Assembly: GCF_012062845.1 (NCBI RefSeq)
Contig: NZ_WWNB01000005.1
Coordinates: 119,736 to 183,735, forward strand
Direction of reading: 5' to 3'
DNA length: 64,000 nt
Origin: Halomonas salinarum
GTDB lineage: Bacteria; Pseudomonadota; Gammaproteobacteria; Pseudomonadales; Halomonadaceae
Shown here one piece after another: positions 17,458 through 26,879 of the stretch. The position numbers and the translations under genes were made by a program. Below the pieces are notes generated by a model, which was not told where the DNA came from, did not search any database, and saw nothing but the letters and a program-made list of their open reading frames with translations. The stretch's first letter is position 1. Every line of letters starts with the position of its first letter.

Positions 17458-18830
17458 TCGAGCCCCGGCAGCCAACGCCTGACCATCTTGACCAGGGCCT
17501 GCGGCCGGTAAGGCTTGGCCAGATGATCGTCCATACCCGCCGCCTTGAAGTTGTCACGGTCGGCTTCGCTTGCATTGGCGGTCAAGGCGATCAGCACGCT
17601 GCGCTCATCTCCGCCGTTTTCAGCTTCGAGGGCTCGCCAGCGACGACTGGTCTCCAGGCCATCAAGCGTCGGCATGTAAATATCCATGAACACCAGGTCA
17701 TAGAACCGGTCTGCCATCAGCGTCAGCGCCTGTTCGCCGCTCTCGGCCACATCGACATTAAACCCTTCGGACTCAAGGACATTACGCGCCAGCATGCTAT
17801 TCACTGGCCCATCGTCGACCACCAGGACGCTAGGCCAGTACGGCGCACGGGCAGGCTGCGCCGCCGTATCGGATTTGCCCAGTAACTCGGGCGTCGGCTC
17901 AGAAAGGTTGGTGACCAGGGCGGCAATATCGGCCAATCGCTCGCGCAGGCGCTCCTGCCCGGGAGACGTGCCCTCATCAGTAAAATACTCGCGGAGTTCT
18001 TGCACGACAGGTTCGAGCTCGCGCTGCAACAGACTCATGTAAGTGGACTTGAGGCGCGAATCCTCGCGCGCTCGATCACGTGCCTGGACTAACTGGCCAG
18101 AATAATCCGGCGCATTGTCCTGCGTGTCGAGGATACCCAGCTCATGATCGTGACGGTCGCGCAACGACAGCATGCGCAAGCCGTGCCAGCCTCCCTGACT
18201 ATCATGCAACCTCACCTTGGTCCATTCGGCACCAGGTTCTTCGCAGCGAAGCATGCACTGGGTACCCAGCCCCTTGAGATCCGCCTTGGTGCAGCCCATC
18301 AGTTTCTCAAAGGCCGTGTTGGCGTCAACCAACATGTCATTGCGCATGATGAAGGCCGGCATTGGCAAGCCGACCAGCATCTGCTCGAGCTGAGGACGTT
18401 CGGTCAGTCGGCTCAATAGGGTATCGAGGCTGTCGAGCAGCGATTCCAGCCGCGTTACTGGGCTTCCCGTCTGGGCCCCGCCGAGTTGAACGCGCTTCGG
18501 CTTCAACCAACTGGGCAGCTCTTTTTGAACTTCGCGCAGAAGCCTCTCGAGGCGTTCATAGGGAACGCCGAGATGAGTTTCCCAGCGCTGTAGACGATGC
18601 CGAACCATGACCAGAAAAATGCTGACAATCAGTCCTGTACCAACAAGCATCACCAGCATCAGCAAGGCCAACGCAAGAGACGCACTCTGCGCTGAAAGCG
18701 ATGCTCGCCAGATCATGATCCAGGCGACACCACACAGCGTGACCAGACACGCCTCAGCCAACAACAGAGGCCAAAGCACCGGCCAGATCAGTCGCTGCCA
18801 TAGGCTATCCGGGCGGGTATCCACTCGCAT
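17442..18830 (-). CDS. Membrane PAS-receiver protein with degenerate kinase core
   Basis: 462 residues. Two transmembrane helices (about 13-41 and 51-77) enclose only a short periplasmic loop. A helical linker, a PAS-like domain (about 148-240), and a long helix (245-285) follow. The long helix corresponds to a histidine-kinase dimerisation helix ([16 protein letters not shown]), but the phosphoacceptor His is replaced and no ATP-binding catalytic domain follows. The C-terminal receiver is intact: VVDD (338-341), phosphoacceptor Asp383 in MDIYMP, and Lys439 in AKPY. It resembles a hybrid sensor kinase that has kept the sensor and receiver but lost kinase activity. It lies just upstream of lgt. 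Partner kinase unknown. Confidence 0.82.
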   Translation of the reverse strand: MRVDTRPDSLWQRLIWPVLWPLLLAEACLVTLCGVAWIMIWRASLSAQSASLALALLMLVMLVGTGLIVSIFLVMVRHRLQRWETHLGVPYERLERLLREVQKELPSWLKPKRVQLGGAQTGSPVTRLESLLDSLDTLLSRLTERPQLEQMLVGLPMPAFIMRNDMLVDANTAFEKLMGCTKADLKGLGTQCMLRCEEPGAEWTKVRLHDSQGGWHGLRMLSLRDRHDHELGILDTQDNAPDYSGQLVQARDRAREDSRLKSTYMSLLQRELEPVVQELREYFTDEGTSPGQERLRERLADIAALVTNLSEPTPELLGKSDTAAQPARAPYWPSVLVVDDGPVNSMLARNVLESEGFNVDVAESGEQALTLMADRFYDLVFMDIYMPTLDGLETSRRWRALEAENGGDERSVLIALTANASEADRDNFKAAGMDDHLAKPYRPQALVKMVRRWLPGLELPSD

Positions 18831-19102
18831 TGACTGCCTTTTGGTTCATCGATCGAAGATAGTTGGCAGTGTACGTGGACACGTGAACCCTGTCATGAAA
18901 CTGATGGACACTGTAGGCAATCGCCTACATATAAAATGCGTCCCTCCCCTCACTGGTAACCCCTCATGCCCATCATACCCACCTGATGACCTTGGCCATG
19001 GCCAAGCCTAGACGTAAGACAGAACCATGCCGTCAAAAACACTGACCTCGTCACACGATCACCAGGCTTTGCGACTTCATCCCTGCGGGGTAAAGTAATT
19101 CC

Positions 19103-19900
19103 ATGTGCCTGATCGCTTTAGACTACCGCCCCGACAGCCCTGCCTGGTTGCGCCTGCTTGCCAACCGGGATGAATGCTTTGCGCGTCCCACTGCATCCCT
19201 GGGGGCATGGACCGAAGACCCAGATATCATCGGCGGTCGCGACCTGGTTGCCGGCGGCAGCTGGCTAGCTCTGCATCGCCGAGGGCGATTCGCTGCGATC
19301 ACCAATGTCCGCGATACGGCACTGGCTTCCCCATCCGACGGCCCCAGTCGCGGCCACCTGGTGCCCAAGGCGCTTAACGCCGATGACTTGCTCGCCTGGC
19401 TCGAAGACCTGGTTAACGGTGAAGCATGGAGCTACGCAGGGTTCAACTTGCTCGTTGGCGATCGCTCGGGACTTTGGCACCTGCATCGCGGCCGCGATGC
19501 CCTCAAGCTCAACCGCCTACCCGCCGGTCTTTACGGGCTCTCCAATGCAGGTCTGAACACCCCCTGGCCCAAGCTCAAGCTGGCACGCCAGGGGCTTGCC
19601 GAAAGCCTCAGTACCAGCACCTGGCCACAAAGCGCACTTGCGGTGATGCATCAGCAGCAGCTCGACATCAATGATCAGGCACTGCCAGACACCGGTGTCG
19701 GCCTTGCCGTGGAGCGCCAGTTGGCGCCTCCCTTCATCACGGGTGAGACCTATGGCACCCGCGCAACCACTTGGCTGGAATGGCGCCAGAACGGCAACCT
19801 TGAGATAAACGAGCGTCGCTTTGGCCCAAACGCGCAACACTTAGGCGAGACACATCTCTCACTATCGAAAGAGTGCTGGTATGCGCCGCATCAAGCGTAA
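19103..19900 (+). CDS. NRDE/TANGO2-family protein
   Basis: 265 residues. It starts MCLIALDYRPDSPAWLRLLANRDECFARPT, with the Cys2 and the NRDE motif that define the TANGO2 (NRDE) family. GGRDLVAGGSWLALHRRGRFAAITNVRD and the later GLYGLSNAGLNTPWPKL and TYGTRATTWLEW are the family's remaining conserved blocks. The N-terminal Cys and hydrolase-like fold suggest an Ntn-type enzyme; roles in heme or lipid handling have been proposed for relatives, but the bacterial substrate is not established. It is on the opposite strand from its neighbours and shares the upstream 270 bases with the receiver gene. Confidence 0.88.
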   Translation: MCLIALDYRPDSPAWLRLLANRDECFARPTASLGAWTEDPDIIGGRDLVAGGSWLALHRRGRFAAITNVRDTALASPSDGPSRGHLVPKALNADDLLAWLEDLVNGEAWSYAGFNLLVGDRSGLWHLHRGRDALKLNRLPAGLYGLSNAGLNTPWPKLKLARQGLAESLSTSTWPQSALAVMHQQQLDINDQALPDTGVGLAVERQLAPPFITGETYGTRATTWLEWRQNGNLEINERRFGPNAQHLGETHLSLSKECWYAPHQA

Positions 19901-19978
19901 ACGCTTGCCCCGTGCGTAGAAGCCCAGCCTCCGCAAGCGCCTGGGCTGACTCTGCCACCACCTCGTTGCTGCCGGCAC

Positions 19979-22240
19979 CTAGTCTGTGGGGGGTAGCAGG
20001 TGTGCCAACTGCCACTCACTCAAGCGGGCAACGAGATGAGCACGCACCTTCGTGGGTGCATCAAGCGAAAGCGCTTCCTTGACCAGCTCCTGGGCCGCCG
20101 GCAACGACACACGCCGGATGGCGGCTCGCACACGCGGCAGGCTCGGGGCGTTCATCGAGAGCGTATCGAACCCCATGCCCATCAGTAGCAAAGCACCGGC
20201 CGGGTCCCCGGCGAGCTCACCGCATACCGACGTCGGCACGTTGAGCGCAGAGGTTTCTTCGGCAAGGCGAGCAAGCGCGGACAAGACGCCTGGATGACAG
20301 GGGTTGTAAAGCTCGGCTACTCGCGGGTTATTGCGATCTACCGCCAGCAGGTACTGCGTCAGATCATTGCTGCCCACCGAGAAGAAATCCACGCGTTCGG
20401 CCAGGGCTCCAAGCTGAAAAAGCGTCGCCGGCACTTCGATCATCACACCGATGCGAGGGCGCCCGACCTCGAACCCTTCTTCTGCGAGCTCGGCCTGTGC
20501 GCGATCGATCAGGCGCAAGGCACTATCGACTTCTTCGACATTGGTGATCATCGGCAGCAGAATCTGCAGATTATCGAGGCCATGAGACGCCCGCAGCATG
20601 GCCCGCAACTGCACCATCAGCACCTCAGGATGATCCAGCGTCACGCGAATACCCCGCCAACCGAGGAAAGGGTTGGCCTCCTCAATAGGGAAATAGGGCA
20701 GATCCTTATCACCACCGATATCGAGGGTACGCATCACCACCGGCAGCGGCGCAAAGCTTTCTAACTGATCGCGATAGAGCCGCGTCTGCTCCTGTTCGCC
20801 CGGGAATCGCTCGGTGATCATGAAAGGCACTTCCGTGCGATATAGCCCTACCCCGCTGACACGCGTCTTGAGTGATGCTACCGCATCCACGGCAAGCCCC
20901 GTATTGACCATCAACGGCATGACATGGCCATCCGGCGTCTCGCTGGGCAGATCCTGCTCGTGTTCGAGCACCTCGGACAGCGCATCTTCCTCGGCGATCA
21001 GGTTCTGATAATGCTGACTGAGCTCCTCTGTCGGGCGCACAAACAGGCGCCCACGATGACCATCAAGGATCACTTTCGCGCCGTTTAGCCGCGTCAATGG
21101 CAGATCGACCATGCCGAGTACTGTCGGCACTCCCATCGCGCGCGCCAGGATGGCCACATGTGAGGTGCTGGAGCCACGAATCGCCACCAGGCCGGCGAGC
21201 TTGCCGCGAGGCACCTCGCCGAGGGTGGCGACGCTAATTTCATCGCCGACCAATATGGTGCGATCGGGATAGGTAGCAGGCGTTTCGGCGCTTTCCTCCT
21301 GAAGGTGCGCCAGTACGCGGCGCCCCAGGTCGCGCACATCGGCGGCACGCTCGCGCAGGTAATTATCGTCGACACGCTCCAGGTACTGCACATGGCGACG
21401 CACCACATCGGCTAGCGCTCCGGGCGCCCATTGCCCTTCGCGGATGCGCTTTTCGACCTCTTGACCAAGAGCCGCCTCGCTCAGCATCTGCTGATACACC
21501 TCGAACAGCGCCAGCTCCTGAGCACTGATGCGGCTAGCAAGCCGCTCGCCGGTCGATCTAAGTTCATCGCGGACCTTGAGAATCGCCTCTTTCAGCCTGG
21601 CGATTTCAAAGTCGATATCGGTGGGAATCAGATCAGGCACGCTGTCCAGGTCAGCGGGAGGGGCAACCACCACGGCATCGCCGATCACCATGCCGGGCGA
21701 TGCGGCCACACCGATAAATACGGCCTGACCATCCGCACTGACAGGCCGCGTCAAAGCACCGGTGGCCAATGCATGCGCCAGCACGCCGCCAAGCTGGGCG
21801 GCCATGGTCACCAGAAACGCTTCATCCCCCTCGTCATAGCGTCGCTTGTCCTGCTGTTGCACGACCAAGACACCCAGCATGCGTCGCTGATGGATGATTG
21901 GCACACCAAGGAAGCTCGAGAAACGCTCTTCGCCGGTTTCCTCGAAGTAGCGAAAATGCGGGTGTGCCGGGGCATCTTCGAGATTAAGGGGTTCTTCGCG
22001 CTGACCGACAAGACCCACCAGGCCTTCGCCAAGGGGCAACCTGACATGCTTCACGGCCCGCGCGTACAGACCGATGGTTTCCATCAGCACCAGGCGCTCA
22101 AGCTCCACGTCGTAAAGATAAAAGGAGCAGACGTCAGTACGCATGGCCTTGCGGATGCGACGAACCATGGTCGAGAGCGCGGCATCCAGATTGCGCGCCT
22201 CGTTGACCTCCTGGACGATACGACGTAATACGTCGAGCAT
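19979..22240 (-). CDS. ptsP: Phosphoenolpyruvate-protein phosphotransferase, EI-Ntr
   Basis: 753 residues from ATG 22240 (MLDVLRRIVQEVNEA), which aligns with the E. coli PtsP start; an in-frame GTG at 22258 adds six. EI-Ntr takes phosphate from PEP and passes it to NPr and then EIIA-Ntr, a regulatory chain for nitrogen and potassium balance. It has an N-terminal GAF domain (residues about 1-165; SSFLGVPIIHQRRMLGVLVVQQ) and then an EI domain: phosphohistidine in GSSTSHVAILARAMGVP, PEP-binding LYRTEVPFM, and C-terminal SVGSNDLTQYLLAVDRNNP. The GAF domain rules out sugar-type EI. rppH is the next gene upstream on the same strand, the usual arrangement. Confidence 0.96.
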   Translation of the reverse strand: MLDVLRRIVQEVNEARNLDAALSTMVRRIRKAMRTDVCSFYLYDVELERLVLMETIGLYARAVKHVRLPLGEGLVGLVGQREEPLNLEDAPAHPHFRYFEETGEERFSSFLGVPIIHQRRMLGVLVVQQQDKRRYDEGDEAFLVTMAAQLGGVLAHALATGALTRPVSADGQAVFIGVAASPGMVIGDAVVVAPPADLDSVPDLIPTDIDFEIARLKEAILKVRDELRSTGERLASRISAQELALFEVYQQMLSEAALGQEVEKRIREGQWAPGALADVVRRHVQYLERVDDNYLRERAADVRDLGRRVLAHLQEESAETPATYPDRTILVGDEISVATLGEVPRGKLAGLVAIRGSSTSHVAILARAMGVPTVLGMVDLPLTRLNGAKVILDGHRGRLFVRPTEELSQHYQNLIAEEDALSEVLEHEQDLPSETPDGHVMPLMVNTGLAVDAVASLKTRVSGVGLYRTEVPFMITERFPGEQEQTRLYRDQLESFAPLPVVMRTLDIGGDKDLPYFPIEEANPFLGWRGIRVTLDHPEVLMVQLRAMLRASHGLDNLQILLPMITNVEEVDSALRLIDRAQAELAEEGFEVGRPRIGVMIEVPATLFQLGALAERVDFFSVGSNDLTQYLLAVDRNNPRVAELYNPCHPGVLSALARLAEETSALNVPTSVCGELAGDPAGALLLMGMGFDTLSMNAPSLPRVRAAIRRVSLPAAQELVKEALSLDAPTKVRAHLVARLSEWQLAHLLPPTD

Positions 22241-22306
22241 GAGCGTTCTTCTTGTCACTGTCGGTTGAATATCGACCGGCTTGAATGTAGACGCCGACTC
22301 GGGAGA

Positions 22307-22798
22307 TCAGTCGCCTCCCAGAGCCAGTCGCTGCGCTCGCGGGGCCAACTCGCGCAACGCGCGGCGATAGACCTCCCGCTTAAAGGGCACCACCTGACCC
22401 AGAGGGTACCAATAACTGACCCAGCGCCAGCCATCAAACTCAGGCTTGGGCGTGGTATCCATGCAGACCCGACTGTCGGTACAGCGAATCCTCAGCAAAA
22501 ACCATTTCTGTTTCTGGCCGATGCATATCGGCCGTGAATGGGTTCGTATCATGCGTCGTGGCAGACGGTAGCGCAGCCACCCTCGGGTACAGGCGAGCAG
22601 TTCGACGTCGGCTTCAGTGAGGCCGACTTCCTCTTCCAACTCGCGGTACAGGGCCTGTTGCGGTGTCTCGTTGGCCTGGATGCCTCCCTGGGGAAACTGC
22701 CACGCATTCTGTCCTACCCGACGCGCCCAAAGCAGCTGGCCCGCGTGGTTGACAATGATGATGCCAACATTGGGGCGGAAGCCGTCAGCGTCGATCAC
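22307..22798 (-). CDS. rppH: RNA pyrophosphohydrolase
   Basis: 163 residues. RppH removes pyrophosphate from mRNA 5' ends and starts RNase E decay. The Nudix box [23 protein letters not shown] is complete. The flanking blocks [31 protein letters not shown] and [14 protein letters not shown] are diagnostic of RppH. I chose GTG 22798 ([12 protein letters not shown]) because AAGG lies eight bases upstream and the protein then begins exactly like E. coli RppH. The upstream ATG at 22804 is too close to that ribosome site. It lies 66 bases ahead of ptsP. Confidence 0.95.
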   Translation of the reverse strand: MIDADGFRPNVGIIIVNHAGQLLWARRVGQNAWQFPQGGIQANETPQQALYRELEEEVGLTEADVELLACTRGWLRYRLPRRMIRTHSRPICIGQKQKWFLLRIRCTDSRVCMDTTPKPEFDGWRWVSYWYPLGQVVPFKREVYRRALRELAPRAQRLALGGD

Positions 22799-23007
22799 GG
22801 ACATCACCTTATGAATCCAATATTAAAGCCATTCTTCCACAAAGCTGGAAAGGGCATCAATACACTTCACAGTAGCCGCTCGCGGCGGTGTTCAACGCCG
22901 AACCACTCTGCAATAATTCGCCACTTATTCATCTGCCTCCCGGCGACAGATGCATCTCACTCGACGCACTGCCTGTCGTCCGCCGCAAACACAAGAAGGA
23001 GTGTGCC

Positions 23008-23661
23008 TTGAGCCTGGCCATCTTCGATCTCGACAACACCCTGATCGGCATCGACAGCGATCATGCGTGGGGTGAGTTTCTGCTCGAACAGGGCGCAGTC
23101 GACCCGGTTGCCTATCGAGAGGCCAATGAGCGCTTCATGCGCGACTATGAGAACGGCACACTCGACATGCATGCCTTTCTCGAAGTCGCCCTCAAGCCGT
23201 TGGCAGAGAATACCCCCGAACAGTTGGCCGCCTGGCACCAGCAGTTCATGGCCTCAAAGATCGAGCCCGCCATCCTGGCCCGGGGTGAAGAGTTGGTCGC
23301 ACGCCACCGCACCCGCGGCGACACCTTGATGATCATCACGGCCACCAATCGCTTCATCACCGGGCCCATCGCCGAGCGACTGGGTATCGACCACCTGATT
23401 GCCGTCGAGCCGGAAATTCACAATGGACGCTATACCGGCCAAGTGACCGGCATACCAAGCTATAAAGAAGGCAAGGTCACGCGTCTCGAGCAATGGCTAG
23501 AGGCACGCGGAATGACGCTGGATGGCGCCTGGTTCTATAGCGACTCTCATAATGACCTCCCTTTGCTGGAGCAGGTCGATCACCCGGTCGCGGTCGATCC
23601 CGACCCCACCCTGCGCCAGCATGCGCTGGACAACGGCTGGCGAGTCATCAGCCTGCGCTGA
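23008..23661 (+). CDS. HAD-superfamily phosphatase (SerB-like)
   Basis: 217 residues, starting at TTG 23008 with AAGGAG six bases upstream. The frame is open for 40 more codons, but those lack homology and the first real block, LAIFDLDNTLIGIDSDHAW, follows this start directly. HAD motifs: DLDNT (nucleophile Asp), IITATNRFI (motif II), YKEGK (motif III Lys) and YSDSHNDLPLL (motif IV). The helical cap and overall length fit the HAD-IB phosphoserine-phosphatase-like group. A homologous HAD gene lies beside rppH and ptsP in Pseudomonas, supporting the placement. The substrate is not known. Confidence 0.88.
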   Translation: MSLAIFDLDNTLIGIDSDHAWGEFLLEQGAVDPVAYREANERFMRDYENGTLDMHAFLEVALKPLAENTPEQLAAWHQQFMASKIEPAILARGEELVARHRTRGDTLMIITATNRFITGPIAERLGIDHLIAVEPEIHNGRYTGQVTGIPSYKEGKVTRLEQWLEARGMTLDGAWFYSDSHNDLPLLEQVDHPVAVDPDPTLRQHALDNGWRVISLR

Positions 23662-24110
23662 AGACCTGGGCGAGTTGGGCCTCACCACACGGTAAGGCTA
23701 GCAGATAGGGCCAAGCCCCTCATTGGCCCTCCGCCCCCACCTATTGCCCCCCCTTTCCAAGCCTCATTCGCTCTCTACGACGTTGGCCATGCATGACGTT
23801 TCGGTGATTCATGGCTATGATAAATATTATCCATTGATGCAACGCAGCATGCTCAAGGCTCGACAGAAAAAACATAACCTCTTGTTTTTTATTGATAAAA
23901 TCGTATAGCACCTACCCAAGGTATTCCTTATAGGGTTCCTCTTCAGCATAAAGTCGAGCTTTGGGATGGATTTTATTTGTCGGCGAAGTCGCTATAATGC
24001 GTTTCATGCTTCACGTCGACCCTGCCGGCGACAGCGCCTCGCCAGCAGGCTCAGGGCCTCCGAAACTATCTCGGAGGGTACGTCCCGCACCAAGACAAGC
24101 GAGAGACCCC
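23662..24110. other. Long AT-rich region upstream of mqo
   Basis: 449 bases. The AT content is highest between about 23800 and 24000. A TATAAT box at 23993-23998 is the clearest promoter element, giving an mqo leader of about 110 bases; no consensus -35 is at 17 bases. In that leader CCTCCGA (24057-24063) pairs with TCGGAGG (24071-24077). Nothing coding is supported. Confidence 0.5.
23993..23998 (+). promoter_or_regulatory. Putative -10 element for mqo
   Basis: A perfect TATAAT in an AT-rich stretch, 113 bases ahead of the mqo ATG. The -35 region is weak (ATTTTA-like), which suggests an activator or another way of controlling the gene. Confidence 0.4.
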
Positions 24111-25505
24111 ATGACTACCCCGACCTACGATGTGCTGATTGTCGGAGGCGGCGTTTCTGGCACCGCCCTGCTGTATGAACTGGCCCGTTACACTGACCTC
24201 AAGGCTATCGGTCTGGTCGAGAAGTACGATCATGTGGCGATCGTCAACTCTCACGGCCGCAACAACAGCCAGACGATCCACTGCGGCGATATCGAGACCA
24301 ACTACACGCTCGAAAAAGCCAAAGTCACCAAGCGTACCGCTGGCATGGTGATTAACTTTTCTACCAAGCTGACCCCGGCCAAGCGTGACAAGGTGGTTTA
24401 TAAGTATCCCAAGATGGTACTTGGCGTTGGCGAACGTGAGGTCGACTTCCTGCGCAACCGTTTCACGCGGTTTTCTGAACTGTTTCCCAACATGAAACTG
24501 CTTGAGCGCGATGATATCGCCGAGCTCGAGCCGAAACTTGTCGAAGGACGTCGCCCGGAAGAGCCTATCGTTGCCATGGGGTCAACCGGGGAGTACACCG
24601 CCGTCAACTACACCACCCTCTCGGAGGCCTTTGTCGAGGAAGGTCAGAAAGCGGCCGACGAGAAGGGCATGGACTACGATGTGCACCTGTCCACCGCCGT
24701 CAAGAAGATTCGTCAGGAAGGCGATCTGTTCAAGGTCGAGACGCCGAACAAGGGCACCCTGACCGCGCGCTACGTGGTGGTCAGTGCCGGCGGCCACTCA
24801 TTGCTCTTCGCTCACCAGATGGGCTATGGCCTCGACAAATCCTGCTTGCCGATGGCCGGCTCCTTCTACTTCACGCCCAAGGTGCTCAACGGCAAGGTCT
24901 ACACGGTCCAGAATGAGAACCTGCCGTTTGCCGCCGTCCACGGCGACCCGGACGTGCTGGTCGAGGACAAGACGCGCTTTGGCCCCACAGCGCTGATGTT
25001 GCCGCTTCTCGAACGCTACAACGGCAAGACGTTCATCGAATTCCTGAAGGTTCTGCGCCTGGATCAAAACGTGGTCAAGGCACTGTGGGACCTGCTCAAG
25101 GTGCGCGACATCCGCCACTACATCTTCAAGAACTTCATGTTCGAGGTGCCGTGGTTGCGCGAGCGTCTGTTCCTTAAAGACGTCAAGAAGATCGTGCCGA
25201 GCCTGTCCGTCAAGGACGTCAGTTTCGCCAAGGGCTTCGGCGGCGTTCGCCCGCAGCTGATCGACAAGGAAAAGAAAAAGTTGGTCATGGGTGAGGCCAA
25301 GATCAATCCGGGCACGGGGATCATCTTCAATATGACCCCCTCTCCCGGCGGCACCAGCTGTCTTGGCAATGCCGAGAAGGACATGTTCCTGGCGCAGCAG
25401 TTCCTTGGCTTCAACATCGATACCGAGGCTTTCGAGCAAGACCTGCTGACCGGGGAGGTACCACTGACCGACCTGGAGCGCCCCGAGGCCTCCTCACTGA
25501 TGTGA
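24111..25505 (+). CDS. mqo: FAD-dependent malate:quinone oxidoreductase-type enzyme
   Basis: 464 residues from ATG 24111 (MTTPTYDVLIVGGG), with GAGAGA just upstream; the frame is open for 50 codons before it but that part is non-homologous. The FAD Rossmann motif is IVGGGVSGTALLYELARY. Further blocks NSHGRNNSQTIHCGDIETNYTLEKAK, GEYTAVNYTTLSEAFVEE and FNMTPSPGGTSCLGNAEKD place it in the MQO/L-2-hydroxyacid oxidase family. It looks closest to the short Helicobacter/Campylobacter-type MQO and oxidises malate on the inner face of the membrane, feeding quinone. The exact hydroxyacid is inferred. It is monocistronic, with its own promoter region and terminator. Confidence 0.85.
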   Translation: MTTPTYDVLIVGGGVSGTALLYELARYTDLKAIGLVEKYDHVAIVNSHGRNNSQTIHCGDIETNYTLEKAKVTKRTAGMVINFSTKLTPAKRDKVVYKYPKMVLGVGEREVDFLRNRFTRFSELFPNMKLLERDDIAELEPKLVEGRRPEEPIVAMGSTGEYTAVNYTTLSEAFVEEGQKAADEKGMDYDVHLSTAVKKIRQEGDLFKVETPNKGTLTARYVVVSAGGHSLLFAHQMGYGLDKSCLPMAGSFYFTPKVLNGKVYTVQNENLPFAAVHGDPDVLVEDKTRFGPTALMLPLLERYNGKTFIEFLKVLRLDQNVVKALWDLLKVRDIRHYIFKNFMFEVPWLRERLFLKDVKKIVPSLSVKDVSFAKGFGGVRPQLIDKEKKKLVMGEAKINPGTGIIFNMTPSPGGTSCLGNAEKDMFLAQQFLGFNIDTEAFEQDLLTGEVPLTDLERPEASSLM

Positions 25506-25534
25506 TCTCGCATTCCCTATCACATCCCTGAACG

Positions 25535-25565
25535 CAAAACGCCCCGGCCATGCCGGGGCGTTTTG
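25535..25565 (+). terminator. Rho-independent terminator of mqo
   Basis: CAAAACGCCCCGGC pairs with GCCGGGGCGTTTTG around CAT, an almost perfect hairpin with T residues at the end. It begins 30 bases after the mqo stop and can also serve the converging rsd gene. Confidence 0.9.
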
Positions 25566-25632
25566 GTCTGTAATGGCGAGACACGATTCGAGGCGATCAT
25601 CTGTCTTCAAGGTTCGATCAATACCACAGCCC

Positions 25633-26139
25633 TCAGGTACTGGTCATGCTGATCGCTTTCTGAGCCCCCGGCGGCGGGGAATGGGCAGCATGCAAACGCC
25701 CGATCAGCTGATCTTCCAGGTCAAAACGCGTTTCCAGGCCACGTGCCAGACGATCAAGCCAGGCCGGCAAGCGACTGAGATAGAACTCGCAGCGGCTGGG
25801 AGTCGCGTAATCGGCATCGAAGGAAAGCACCAGTTCGGTGGACATTTCCAGACGCTCGAGCAGCTGATCGGCAATGGTCAACGCGCCATCATCACTGAAG
25901 GCCTTGGCCTCTTCGCGCAACTGGGGATAGATCTCGAAATGGCCGGCACTGATATAATCCATCAGTAGCTCGCTGAAACCATCTATCTGAGCCTTGTCGA
26001 CTGACTCAAGAGCTTCGTCACAGTCTCTCCTGAGCGCCACGAAACTGTTGAGCATCACCTGGCGCTCTTCGAGCCAGCGATCTATCAACCGATGGACGCC
26101 GCCCCAGCGTTCCAATGCGCTCTTGCAATCTTCAAGCAT
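25633..26139 (-). CDS. rsd: Rsd/AlgQ-family anti-sigma-70 regulator
   Basis: 168 residues. Rsd and AlgQ bind the housekeeping sigma factor (region 4) and lower its competition with alternative sigma factors; AlgQ also affects alginate and iron genes in Pseudomonas. Conserved parts: LIDRWLEERQVML near the N-terminus, LLMDYISAGHFEIYPQL in the middle, and LETRFDLEDQLI near the C-terminus, arranged as in the all-helical Rsd fold. It lies directly upstream of dsbB on the same strand, an association also seen in pseudomonads. Convergent with mqo. Confidence 0.92.
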   Translation of the reverse strand: MLEDCKSALERWGGVHRLIDRWLEERQVMLNSFVALRRDCDEALESVDKAQIDGFSELLMDYISAGHFEIYPQLREEAKAFSDDGALTIADQLLERLEMSTELVLSFDADYATPSRCEFYLSRLPAWLDRLARGLETRFDLEDQLIGRLHAAHSPPPGAQKAISMTST

Positions 26140-26278
26140 GGTGTCCTCCCAAGCCTCGGCTCTATGCCCTCACGGGTACTTCCGTTGAGAGCAAGACTCC
26201 GCTTCCGGGGCTGGACTGTCAATGCCAAGATCGTGATCCTCTTGATCCAGGACAACCCTGATTCAACGAAGGGAAGCT

Positions 26279-26809
26279 TCAGGCAGATACCTGGCGGCGG
26301 CGATCACGCAGGGCTGAAAACAGCATGCCGAGTGGCGCCAGCGCCAGCACCATAAAGCCAATCAGCGTCCAGCCCGGCAGCGACAGGCCCAACAGCCGAC
26401 CGCCCACTTCCGCGCATTCACCTGACCCCATCAGGACCGTGTTCAGCACCTCCCTGAGCGGCAGGATCTCCAGCATGTAATCGAGCCCGGGACCGCAGCT
26501 GGGCACTTCGCTTGGCGGCAGCGACTGAAGCCACAGATGCCGCCAGGCAAGCCCCACACCAGCCCCTACAGTCACCAGCCCCAGGACCCCATAGACGGCG
26601 CCTGCCGATCCCCGTGGGCCGTGTAACGCCGCCAGACCCAGCACCAAGGCAGTGGCCAGCACCGCCACGCGCTGGAAGATGCATAACGGACAGGGTTCGA
26701 GACCCATGACGTGCTCCAGGAACAGGGCAACGCCCATCATCACCACACAGAAACCAAGCCCCACCAGGGCCCAGCGGCGCGTCGTCCACGCCTGGACAGA
26801 TTGCATCAT
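26279..26809 (-). CDS. dsbB: Disulfide bond formation protein DsbB
   Basis: 176 residues, four transmembrane helices. DsbB re-oxidises DsbA and passes electrons to quinone in the inner membrane. The first periplasmic loop carries CPLC (in EPCPLCIFQR). The second pair of cysteines lies in the second loop, in SCGPGLDY and GSGECAEV. These are the two catalytic disulfides. The arrangement and size match DsbB. It lies 139 bases after rsd on the same strand. Confidence 0.94.
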   Translation of the reverse strand: MMQSVQAWTTRRWALVGLGFCVVMMGVALFLEHVMGLEPCPLCIFQRVAVLATALVLGLAALHGPRGSAGAVYGVLGLVTVGAGVGLAWRHLWLQSLPPSEVPSCGPGLDYMLEILPLREVLNTVLMGSGECAEVGGRLLGLSLPGWTLIGFMVLALAPLGMLFSALRDRRRQVSA

Positions 26810-26879
26810 GCAGGAAACATCCTTGGAAAGAATCAGAGAGCATGGACCTCGACCAATTGAGCGAGGTCCGAACAGGCGT

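Noticed and set aside
16547..17575. Long version of lgt with 73 extra N-terminal residues
   Set aside because: The extension is polar, overlaps the next gene and precedes the conserved Lgt start at 17356.
24798..25439. Minus-strand ORF of 213 codons
   Set aside because: Antisense of mqo, which has FAD motifs and a good start on the plus strand.
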